Part shown: positions 57,223-64,000 of the stretch, piece after piece
Position numbering within the stretch: the first letter of the stretch is position 1
Layout: every line of letters begins with the position of its first letter
Assembly (NCBI GenBank): GCA_018993155.1
Contig: JAGKSX010000083.1
Span: 1 to 64,000 of the forward strand
Length of the DNA stretch: 64,000 nt
Direction: 5' to 3'
DNA from: Hydrogenophaga sp.
GTDB taxonomy: Bacteria > Pseudomonadota > Gammaproteobacteria > Burkholderiales > Burkholderiaceae_C
The notes under the pieces: generated by a model
Databases searched by the model: none
The model's input: only the letters and a program-made list of their open reading frames with translations
Told to the model about the DNA's origin: nothing
Position numbers and translations under genes: made by a program

Positions 57223-59862
57223 ATGTCGCAAGCGGCGTTCAATGTCTTCGATGCGCTGTCCGCTTGGGGCAAGACGCTTTCCAACTGGCAGCGGTGCCTG
57301 CTGGTCAAACTCGTTGGCGCCGTCGATTTCCCGGACGAGGCTTTGGATGAGGTCTACCGCGAGTACTTGATGGACCAGCAACTGGCCACCACGGAGATGC
57401 CACGCGCCACATGGGACATCGCCTTGCCCCAGATCCAAGGCGGCCCCACAACGGACTCAAGCGTAGTGACCGCCATGACCGCACTGACCGGCGTCAACGC
57501 CCTGGCGCCGGGTGAAACACTGACTTTCGGGCGCAAGCTCACTGTGATCTATGGTCCCAACGGTGCGGGCAAGTCCGGCTATGCGCGAGTGCTCAAAGCC
57601 GCATGCTTCACCCGTTCCAAGCAAACCGCGATTCTCGGCGATGTGAAGTTGGCCAAGCACAAACAACCCACGCCTAGCGCGACGTTTGCCTTCGACGACG
57701 GCTCCAACACGACATTTGTCTACAAGGAGCCTTGCCAGCGACTGCGCGACAACTTCGCGGTGTTCGACTCGACCTGCGTGCGTGTCCATCTGGATGAGCG
57801 CAATGCCTTCCAAGTCATGCCTTATCTGTTCGATGTTTTTCCCCGCATGGTGGAGGTCTTCGGAAAGCTCCAGCGCAAGCTGCGCGATGACATCGCTCTA
57901 CGTTCCCACGCTACGGACAAGTTCGCGATTCCAGGCAGCACGTCCGAAGTCGCTTCGCTGCTGATCACCCTGACGGCACAGACGGACCTCGTTGGCTTGC
58001 AGGCATTGGCCGCCTTCGGCGACGAGGAGCGCGCGCGCCTGGAATCGGTTGTCCAGCAACTCGCGACACTCAGGACCACCGATCCCAAGGAGATCATTCG
58101 CCAGAATGAGCAGCGCATCATCGATCTGGACGCACTGAAAGCATCGATCTCAGGTTTGCACATGGCTGTATCGCCTGCAGTCGCGGAACAGATCACCAAT
58201 GCCGTCAAGCAGATTCAGACGCTGACGGAAAAGGCGTCAGCGCTCTCAGCGGCACAGTTGGGCGAGGAGCCGGTGCAGCCCATCGGCACAGCAGCATGGC
58301 GTGACCTGCTGGCTGCGGCCATTGCTTACAACGCCGAAGCCTATCCTGACGAGGCGTTTCCACCGAAGGCGGATGCGGCCCGATGCGTGCTTTGCCATCA
58401 GGTTCTCGACGAAGACGGCATTGCACGATTGACCCGCTTCTATCAGTTCGCAACCAGTGGTGTCGAAGCGCAGCTTGGCCAGGCCAAGACAACGCTCGCA
58501 GGGTATGGCACGAAGTTGTCGAAGATCAGTCTCGCCTTCTTCGACGAGGGCAGTGTCGCGCGCCGGACCTTGACCGAGGTGGATGCCGCAATGGCCGCGG
58601 CGGTTTCCAGTCATGTCGAAGGCTATCGGGAAGTCATCGGAGCATTGGCGCGGGCGGTTGCCGGTGCCTTCGACCCTGGCTTGAGCATGTTGGACCATGA
58701 CCCGGTCTCGGTACGCATCACGGAGTTGGTTGAGCGCCTGAAATCCGACAACGATGCCTTGCGACAGAAGGACCCCAAGGTACTGATGGGGTCGTTGATG
58801 GCAGAGGAGCGATTGTTACTCGATCGCCAGGTGCTCTCCGGCCAGTACGATGCCATCGCTGCGGCGGTGGCAGACCTCAAATGGGTGGTGAAGGCCAATT
58901 CGTGCATCCGCGGCTTTGCCGTATCCCAACGCGAAGTGACCAGCAAGCAGAAAGCGCTGGCCACAGAACTGGTGGCGCAGGGCTTCATCGCGCGATTCAC
59001 GGAGAACTGCGCCGCCCTGCAGCTCAAGCTGCCGGTGCAATTCCGCTTCGCGGGCGATGCTGGAACGACTGATCGCAAAATCGAGATTGCCAACGCCAGC
59101 GTGGCCGGCATCGACCCGTCTTCGGTGCTGAGCGAGGGCGAACAGACCGCCGCGGCATTGGCCGACTTTCTCACTGAAGTGGAACTCAACGGTTCCTGTT
59201 TGGGCGTGGTGTTCGATGACCCCGTGACCTCGATGGACCATGTACGCAAAGAGGCGATCGCACAACGCCTGGTGGACGAAGCCGCCAAGCGGCAGGTGAT
59301 CGTCTTTACGCACGACATCCTGTTTACGAACTATCTGGCGACGGCTGCGGTGGAAAAGGGTGTCGATTTCGCGGGCCGGACCGTGTGGCGTGGCGAGGCC
59401 GAAGAGCCAGGTGTCATCGACAGCCTGGCCTTCCCTCACGAACATTACGAAGGTGCTGCACACGATCGCGCACGAAAGCACCTTGACGTCGCCCGCACGC
59501 TGGATGGCGACAAGCAGCGCGACAGCCTGGAGAAGGCGTGTGGCAGCCTGCGTACCGCCTATGAGGACTTCATTCAGCGAAAGCTGTTCGGCAATGTCGT
59601 GCGCCGCTGGCGGGAGAACATCACCTTCACCCTCAGTCAGGTGTATTTTGATGAAGGCATTGCTGCACAGGTTCACACGCGCATGGTGATGTTATCCCGA
59701 TACATCGATGCTCACTCCCACTCGCCAGACTTCCACGAAGTGCCGTTGACGATTGATTTCGTGGTTGACGAATTGGCACAGATGGACCGCATCAAGGCTG
59801 AGTACAACACAGCGCGCAAGGCATGGGAGAAAGCCAAGCCCCAGGCGGCGACCTTTAGCTGA
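57223..59862 (+). CDS. RloC/PrrC-like ATPase with zinc-hook motif and candidate anticodon-nuclease domain
   Basis: An 879-residue SMC/Rad50-like ABC-type ATPase of the AAA_13 kind. Walker A GPNGAGKS (111-118), an internal coiled-coil region with a CVLC motif (Cys388/Cys391) like the zinc hook of Rad50/RloC, the signature LSEGE (636-640), Walker B VVFDD (Asp665/Asp666) and the H-loop VFTHD (His697) are all present. The C-terminal 180 residues hold R777-x3-E781 and later histidines (His818, His831), a layout like the R-x3-E...H triad of PrrC/RloC tRNA anticodon nucleases. The domain could alternatively be another HEPN-like effector. The gene ends 11 bases before the PIN-like gene. Confidence 0.7.
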   Translation: MSQAAFNVFDALSAWGKTLSNWQRCLLVKLVGAVDFPDEALDEVYREYLMDQQLATTEMPRATWDIALPQIQGGPTTDSSVVTAMTALTGVNALAPGETLTFGRKLTVIYGPNGAGKSGYARVLKAACFTRSKQTAILGDVKLAKHKQPTPSATFAFDDGSNTTFVYKEPCQRLRDNFAVFDSTCVRVHLDERNAFQVMPYLFDVFPRMVEVFGKLQRKLRDDIALRSHATDKFAIPGSTSEVASLLITLTAQTDLVGLQALAAFGDEERARLESVVQQLATLRTTDPKEIIRQNEQRIIDLDALKASISGLHMAVSPAVAEQITNAVKQIQTLTEKASALSAAQLGEEPVQPIGTAAWRDLLAAAIAYNAEAYPDEAFPPKADAARCVLCHQVLDEDGIARLTRFYQFATSGVEAQLGQAKTTLAGYGTKLSKISLAFFDEGSVARRTLTEVDAAMAAAVSSHVEGYREVIGALARAVAGAFDPGLSMLDHDPVSVRITELVERLKSDNDALRQKDPKVLMGSLMAEERLLLDRQVLSGQYDAIAAAVADLKWVVKANSCIRGFAVSQREVTSKQKALATELVAQGFIARFTENCAALQLKLPVQFRFAGDAGTTDRKIEIANASVAGIDPSSVLSEGEQTAAALADFLTEVELNGSCLGVVFDDPVTSMDHVRKEAIAQRLVDEAAKRQVIVFTHDILFTNYLATAAVEKGVDFAGRTVWRGEAEEPGVIDSLAFPHEHYEGAAHDRARKHLDVARTLDGDKQRDSLEKACGSLRTAYEDFIQRKLFGNVVRRWRENITFTLSQVYFDEGIAAQVHTRMVMLSRYIDAHSHSPDFHEVPLTIDFVVDELAQMDRIKAEYNTARKAWEKAKPQAATFS

Positions 59863-59873
59863 TCCGGACTTCA

Positions 59874-60692
59874 ATGGCAAAGCCCACGATTGTTCTCGAC
59901 AAGAACTACCTGCAAGGATCGACGGCGGCGCACATGCTGCAACTCGCGCAGTCGCACCAGTTGCTGATGGCCGACGTACTTTTCTACGAGTTGATCTCGT
60001 CGTCCGAACCGGGACGCTCGCGCTGCTTCGCCAAGTTTCCCAAGATCGAGAACCCGGTGATCTTGGTCAATCACGTAGGGGCGCTGCTGAAACAGGAGAT
60101 AGAGTCGCACGAAGCCTGCGGCAAGCCCTCTACGCGGTACGAGGATATCCGCTTCCAATTCAACGAGGCGCTGACCGGCGCGAACTACGCGCTGCCGCCT
60201 TCGGCGGCTGAGGCGCTTCAGGAGCAGACGGCGGAACTTCGTGAAGATGTCGAACGATTTCTTGACCGGGTGCGCTTGATTCCGACCCTAATCCCAAATC
60301 TTCTGGAAGGCACCAGCGCGGAGCGACAGTCACTGCGGGAGGCCGCCGAGGAGGTCATCGCGACCAATACCGATGCAATGTTGAAGTTCTACGGGAGCCT
60401 GGAAGTCCCTTCGGGCGAACTTCCACTACCGCCTGCCACGATCATGACCCGGGATTGGGCACTATTTCGTTGGCAGCAGGTCCAGTTGCTTTTCGCGCTG
60501 GACGCATATTGTCGTTATGGTGGACGTGTTCCCGACACACTGAGCGGAAAAGCCTACGAGAAAATCGAGCACGATGTTCTCGACGCGCACTACCTCCTGT
60601 TGGGAACACTGGAAGGATCGTTCGCCACGCGAGAAAAGAAACTGCAGCGGTGGTTTGGTCTGCTTTGTCCCGACGGCCAGCTCTATTCCTAG
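59874..60692 (+). CDS. PIN-like nuclease-fold protein paired with the RloC-like ATPase
   Basis: A 272-residue protein. The N-terminus IVLDKNYLQGS (Asp9), followed by DVLFYEL (Asp34, Glu39), and a late DVLDAHYLLLG (Asp234, Asp237) give the spaced acidic residues of PIN-domain RNases, although the long middle part (about 100-200) is not typical. The order of the genes and the 11-base spacing imply co-expression with the ATPase, and a common complex is plausible. The family has not been recognised and the catalytic activity is inferred. Confidence 0.5.
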   Translation: MAKPTIVLDKNYLQGSTAAHMLQLAQSHQLLMADVLFYELISSSEPGRSRCFAKFPKIENPVILVNHVGALLKQEIESHEACGKPSTRYEDIRFQFNEALTGANYALPPSAAEALQEQTAELREDVERFLDRVRLIPTLIPNLLEGTSAERQSLREAAEEVIATNTDAMLKFYGSLEVPSGELPLPPATIMTRDWALFRWQQVQLLFALDAYCRYGGRVPDTLSGKAYEKIEHDVLDAHYLLLGTLEGSFATREKKLQRWFGLLCPDGQLYS

Positions 60693-60717
60693 CCAGTGGC
60701 CTTGCGCAGGCATCTTT

Positions 60718-61194
60718 TCAGATCGTCGGGTAGACCACCTTCTCGTTGTGATCGCTGAAATCGTCGCTCCACGTCAGCTTGATGGAGTGCTTGCTTTTGC
60801 TACCCAGTGATATGGACGCAATCAATTCCACCGACTGGAGCGTGTCCAGTGTCTCTAGCGGAAATTTCGAGTCGATGTCCGATTGAACCAGGCAGTCGTT
60901 GCCATCGGGAAACGACAGCGACACGTTGCGCGCGGCCGATTTCCCCTTGTTCCAGATTTTCAGCCGTCGGTTGTTGCTGCCGATCTTGATGAACGTCGCG
61001 CCGAGGTCCGCTTTCTTAATGTTGAGGATTTCAGTGGCTTCTTTTTCCAGAAGTAGCTTGTTCAGTCGATCCTGGCTCTCAATCAACTTGTTCTGTTTCT
61101 GATTGAATCTGAACGTCGTCCAAGTGGCGTACGCGGACAGCAAAAGAGCGCCTATGGCGATGGCATCACCAACACTGATTGGGAAGGGCATCAT
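60718..61194 (-). CDS. Membrane-anchored protein of the zinc-ribbon pair
   Basis: A 158-residue protein with one N-terminal membrane helix (about residues 9-26), a charged coiled-coil segment (about 30-58) and a beta-rich domain at the end (KIWNKGKSAARNVSLSFP onward). No known catalytic motif is seen. The ATG overlaps the stop codon of the zinc-ribbon gene upstream (ATGA). It is convergent with the PIN-like gene, 25 bases apart. Function unknown. Confidence 0.6.
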   Translation of the reverse strand: MMPFPISVGDAIAIGALLLSAYATWTTFRFNQKQNKLIESQDRLNKLLLEKEATEILNIKKADLGATFIKIGSNNRRLKIWNKGKSAARNVSLSFPDGNDCLVQSDIDSKFPLETLDTLQSVELIASISLGSKSKHSIKLTWSDDFSDHNEKVVYPTI

Positions 61195-61478
61195 CGGATC
61201 TTGATGTTCTTGCTGCCGCGGAATGCCCTCTTCAGCGATTCGTGCAGTTCCTTCTGAAGATCTTTGACGACGGCTTTCCCGATCTCCTTGGCATGCGCTT
61301 GCACGTTCTCATCGTTGGCTCGGATGAGATCATCCTTGGAAATCTGCAACCCACAGTTGCCGCAGGTGAACAGTTCGCTCGTCTGCCCATCAGCGCCGTC
61401 GTGTGAAAACTCAGTGCCACCGCACGTTGGGCAATTCAGACAGACCGACCGGTTGTACTTGTCCGCTTTGAACGTCAT
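61191..61478 (-). CDS. Zinc-ribbon protein of the membrane pair
   Basis: A 95-residue protein with a zinc ribbon near the N-terminus: CPTCGG and CGNCGL (two CxxC pairs about 20 residues apart), then a charged helical C-terminus (residues 55-90). GGAG precedes its ATG. It is probably an RNA-, DNA- or protein-binding adaptor, co-translated with the membrane protein. Function unknown. Confidence 0.6.
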   Translation of the reverse strand: MTFKADKYNRSVCLNCPTCGGTEFSHDGADGQTSELFTCGNCGLQISKDDLIRANDENVQAHAKEIGKAVVKDLQKELHESLKRAFRGSKNIKIR

Positions 61479-61579
61479 GCCGTATCTCCGATCGTGTCAA
61501 CGCTGTGAGCCGTGAATGATCGCAGCGAAGAAAAGAATAGCATCGCTGCACGGGGATCTTTCGTCGACGCGATGCCTAT

Positions 61580-61926
61580 TTATTCTATCTGACAGTCTTC
61601 ATTGCGTCCCGGCGTGCCGCCGCCGGGTTCGAGGGCTGCGCCCCGCGCTTCGTGCCGAATCGCGGCCATTCGGCTTTGCCCCCTGACGCCTCCGGCCCTT
61701 TCGAGCCTGCGCGTTCCGCTTGCCCTAAAAGCCGAGTGTGTGCAGCGGGCGGGTGTGGGCAGTCTTGCTGTTCCCTTCACCGTATCACGGCGTTCTCGCC
61801 GTCAAGGGCGGCGCGCGCCATGCGCGCTTGCGTCCTGTCGGCCGTCTGCGACCCCTGACTGCTTGCGCTGCGCCGTGCCCCGGAAGGGTCGGGCAATTCC
61901 GCCCGGCATCCTTGCAGGAGTTCACC
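61580..61926 (+). repeat. Non-coding leader 1 (upstream of the DUF2958 gene)
   Basis: The 448-base spacer between the zinc-ribbon gene and the DUF2958 gene carries no credible gene. It shares four words in the same order with the spacer upstream of 63971: GACGCCTCCGGCCC (61685), GCCTGCGCG..GCTTGCC (from 61706), CCTTCACCG (61774) and GCCGTCAAGG (61798). It ends in CAGGAG before the DUF2958 ATG. Confidence 0.6.
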
Positions 61927-62277
61927 ATGAACAACGCACTCATCACTGACGAGCAGCGCATCGTACTGCTGGCCAACGGCCGCGAATCCTTGGAGAACCC
62001 GGACTTTGATCCGGCCCCCGTGGTCAAGCTGTTCACGCCGGACGCCGGCGCGACCTGGCTGCTGACCGAGATTGATCCTGACGACCACGACCACGCTTTT
62101 GGTCTTTGCGACCTGGGCCTGGGGGCGCCGGAAATCGGCTGGGTCAGCCTGGGCGAGTTGGCGATCGTGCGCGGCGGGCTGGGCTTGCCGATCGAGCGCG
62201 ACCTGTCTTTCCGCGCTGAGAAGCGGTTGAGCGCCTACGCGCGCGAGGCGCGGCTGAGCGGGCGGATAGCTGTCTGA
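61927..62277 (+). CDS. DUF2958-family protein of the element
   Basis: A 116-residue protein with the DUF2958 pattern PVVKLFTPDAGATWLLTEIDPDD, then FGLCDLGLGAPEIGWVSLGEL. This family is found almost only on integrative and conjugative elements and plasmids. Its function is not known. ATG 61927 has CAGGAG upstream; the open frame continues further 5' only through the repeat-like leader. Confidence 0.85.
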   Translation: MNNALITDEQRIVLLANGRESLENPDFDPAPVVKLFTPDAGATWLLTEIDPDDHDHAFGLCDLGLGAPEIGWVSLGELAIVRGGLGLPIERDLSFRAEKRLSAYAREARLSGRIAV

Positions 62278-62303
62278 CTCGGCCTTGGGCGGATGGCCCA
62301 GCA

Positions 62304-62326
62304 GCGCATCCCGTATCGGGATGCGC
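62304..62326. terminator. Perfect hairpin between DUF2958 and the 308-residue gene
   Basis: GCGCATCCCG-TAT-CGGGATGCGC is a perfect 10-bp stem, 26 bases past the DUF2958 stop codon and 11 bases from the end of the convergent gene. No T-run follows, so it may stop transcription with help or stabilise the mRNA 3' end. Confidence 0.55.
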
Positions 62327-62337
62327 TTACTGCATCG

Positions 62338-63264
62338 TCAGCGAGGCCAGTCGTCGCTACGAACGCCTTCAAAGAAGCCAGGGCCGACTTCGATACGCAG
62401 TGAAGAGTGACGGCGCAAGATCTTCTGCGCTATCTCGGGCGATGCGTAGTCCGTGAAGTCGAGGAGGTAGCCGTAGACCATTTCACCGCTACTGCCGTCC
62501 AACTCCATTGCTTCTACATCGGCGAGATTGCCAACCTCATGCAGTTCGAGGCCCAGCAGTTCGGCATAGGATTGCGATACGCTGCGCGGCGGTGGCTCGC
62601 CGTCGTGGTCGTCATCCCCCCAGTTCGTATCGAGTTCCGCTTTGGTGACTTGGCAGTCCACTGACCCAAAGCACTGGCTGCCCAATCGCTCCACGCTCAA
62701 AGTGCCCTCCACATTCACGATGTGGCCCGCGTAGGGACGCTCAGTGTCGATGCCCAAGCCAACATGGCCATCCAGGTCGATTTCCAGCGAGCTGCCAACG
62801 GGGACGTTTTCAGACTCAACCTCGAAATCGAAATAGACCTCATCAATGCCATCGTAATTGGCGTTGGCCATCTCGCTGTTCACGTCATCGTCTTCGATGA
62901 CCACCTGATCCACATGCTCACGCAGATAGTTATCGAAGCCTGCGTGAGAGGCGTGAATGTGTGTGTGGGGTGCTCGTTCCTTGAAGGCTGCGTCGATCAG
63001 CTCATGCAGTTGGCTTGGCGCGGGGGCTGCGCCAAGTTCGCTGGCGCGCCTATCGAGCGAGTCGTAGTCGAGTACAACGTGGTAGACATTGCTCAAGTCT
63101 TTGGGTTCGAGTGCGGCTACCTGGGCGGCCTGGTAGGCGGCAAGGCTCTTGTAGCCGAGTGCAGCAACAATGATTTGCTGCGCATGGCCAAGCTGCACAG
63201 GGGCGGCCACAGAAACGCTGTTCTTGCGAACAGAATGGGCAAGGTCGGAAATGCCGATGGGCAT
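62338..63264 (-). CDS. Acidic element-encoded hypothetical protein
   Basis: A 308-residue, strongly acidic protein. The N-terminal 40 residues (QLGHAQQIIVAALGYKSLAAYQAA) resemble a short helical module seen at the start of several ICE hypotheticals. The rest has many Asp/Glu runs and no recognised motif. ATG 63264 has AGGAG upstream. Function unknown; the acidity could fit a DNA-mimic or inhibitor. Confidence 0.55.
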   Translation of the reverse strand: MPIGISDLAHSVRKNSVSVAAPVQLGHAQQIIVAALGYKSLAAYQAAQVAALEPKDLSNVYHVVLDYDSLDRRASELGAAPAPSQLHELIDAAFKERAPHTHIHASHAGFDNYLREHVDQVVIEDDDVNSEMANANYDGIDEVYFDFEVESENVPVGSSLEIDLDGHVGLGIDTERPYAGHIVNVEGTLSVERLGSQCFGSVDCQVTKAELDTNWGDDDHDGEPPPRSVSQSYAELLGLELHEVGNLADVEAMELDGSSGEMVYGYLLDFTDYASPEIAQKILRRHSSLRIEVGPGFFEGVRSDDWPR

Positions 63265-63439
63265 ACGATTCTCCTGATTTCAGCGCAGGCCAATCGAGCG
63301 ATTACTTGGCCTACGCCCAGGCGATATCGCATGGTGGTGGCAAGAAATACGGGGGGAAAGCAGAACGCAGTCTTGATTGAGCCGCTCGAAGCTCAGGCGG
63401 ACAGGGCCTTGCCCACATTGTCCGCGAAAAATCCGCCGA

Positions 63440-63970
63440 AGACAAATCCCGCGATGCCCAAACTGCATGGGCGTCCCCGGCCACCTGGGAGATGGCCGGT
63501 CGCGCTGTCGTGCTGCGCATCGAGCCGCCTGCGGCGTCTCGCCCCTGACGGGCTTCCATCGTTCCCTCGCTCCGCTCGGCTGACGCCTCCGGCCCGGCTT
63601 CCAGCTTCGGGCCTGCGCGCTTCGCTTGCCGTGCGGTCGGCGTGTGGGGAAGGCCGTTGCCTTGTCCAGCCGTCTCCCCTGACTTCATCACCTTCACCGC
63701 GACTGTAGCCCGCGCCCGTGTGCCGTCAAGGCGCGCAGGGCCGTGTCCTCGGCTGCGCCTGCGGGCCGCACCAACCCTGCGCTTGCCTCCTTGACGGCGC
63801 CCGTTCGCGCGCTCCTGACCGTCGCGGGCGATGAACTCAGGAAAGACGGTGGCAACAGGGCCAACCGGGTTCCTCGTGCCGACCGCACCGAACAGCCGAA
63901 AGGCTGGGCTCCGAATCTAGGAATCCGGTGTGCGGTTTTCTTCAACAGCCTTTTTGTTCAGGAGAAAGAC
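63440..63970 (+). repeat. Non-coding leader 2 (upstream of the probable DUF932 gene)
   Basis: The spacer 63265-63970 (706 bases) has no credible gene. Its second part repeats leader 1: GACGCCTCCGGCCC (63582), GCCTGCGCG..GCTTGCC (from 63611), CCTTCACCG (63691) and GCCGTCAAGG (63722). A CAGCC-GAAA-GGCTG hairpin (63893-63906) lies near the 3' end. Confidence 0.6.
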
Positions 63971-64000
63971 ATGCAACTCGCATCCCGTTTCGCTTCCCGC
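63971..64000 (+). CDS. Start of a probable DUF932-family gene (3' end outside window)
   Basis: ATG 63971 follows CAGGAG by 6 bases and reads MQLASRFASR before the window ends. This N-terminus is typical of DUF932 proteins on ICEs, and the position after DUF2958 supports that. Only ten residues are visible, so the identity is tentative. Confidence 0.5.
   Translation, partial: MQLASRFASR

Larger units (their letters stand above)
53146..64000. mobile_element. Left portion of a tRNA-Leu integrative element (ICE-like), continuing beyond the window
   Basis: The segment starts at the split tRNA-Leu, has an inward-reading tyrosine integrase, and then carries a toxin-antitoxin pair, a cluster of nuclease and ATPase genes, and ICE-type genes (DUF2958, probable DUF932). 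Base composition drops (33 of 60 GC in a sampled line at 56701, against 43 of 60 at 44281 in the chromosome). The right end is not in the window. Confidence 0.8.

Noticed and set aside
63311..63697. 128-residue minus-strand frame in the spacer upstream of the probable DUF932 gene
   Set aside because: It runs through the repeat-like leader, has no ribosome site and has a low-complexity product; the same region is shared with a second non-coding leader.

Overview
The window reads as about 53 kb of chromosome from a high-GC betaproteobacterium of the order Burkholderiales, most likely the family Comamonadaceae (Hydrogenophaga/Acidovorax-like), followed by about 11 kb of an integrated mobile element. 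The placement is an inference from gene content and order: a cbb3 oxidase cluster next to an FNR-type regulator and hemN, a small Trp-rich protein, a Tad locus with a DUF3613 gene, a malonate operon with a Bug/TctC-type receptor, and GC near 70% (43 of 60 bases in one sampled line at 44281, against 33 of 60 in the element at 56701).

Layout. 1-2800: the 3' end of an AraC-type regulator, a metallo-beta-lactamase-fold hydrolase and a lipoprotein-type alpha/beta hydrolase. 2900-5534: isocitrate lyase (aceA) and a DMT exporter, separated by a spacer full of inverted repeats. 5542-16808: a microaerobic respiration block made of a SafE-like membrane protein, hemN, an FNR/ANR regulator, ccoNOQP with ccoG, ccoH, ccoS and the copper ATPase ccoI, and a universal stress protein. 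Three good FNR boxes (TTGA[C/T]-N4-[A/G]TCAA) sit at hemN/fnr, upstream of ccoN, and between ccoI and the usp gene. 16837-17075: two hairpin repeats. 17099-22452: a malonate operon (GntR regulator, malonyl-CoA decarboxylase, TctC receptor, enoyl-CoA hydratase-like protein, malonyl-CoA synthetase). 23122-34958: a complete 13-gene Tad (Flp pilus) locus in one direction. 35084-42149: lgt, a LysR regulator, ilvD, a small Trp-rich protein, a monoheme cytochrome c, acs and a YqhA-type membrane protein. 42226-45924: a glycine-betaine/proline-type ABC importer behind a long structured leader. 45977-53103: gltS-like symporter, fumC, a class I fumarase overlapping murI, an MFS transporter and a conserved hypothetical.

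At 53146-53198 lies the 3' half of a tRNA-Leu(UAA) gene, cut in the anticodon loop, with a tyrosine integrase immediately inside it. This is the left junction of an integrative element; the intact tRNA should lie beyond the right edge of the window. The cargo next to the integrase is a toxin-antitoxin pair, then a run of genes that looks like a phage-defence island: an Mrr-like nuclease, a TIGR02391/Ymh HEPN protein, an 879-residue RloC/PrrC-like ATPase with a zinc-hook motif and a candidate anticodon-nuclease end, a PIN-like nuclease directly behind it, and an opposing zinc-ribbon plus membrane-protein pair. After this come ICE-type backbone genes (DUF2958, an acidic 308-residue protein, and the start of a probable DUF932 gene). 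Two of these are preceded by related long non-coding leaders. The ATPase/PIN pair and its neighbours are the best candidates for an undescribed system.
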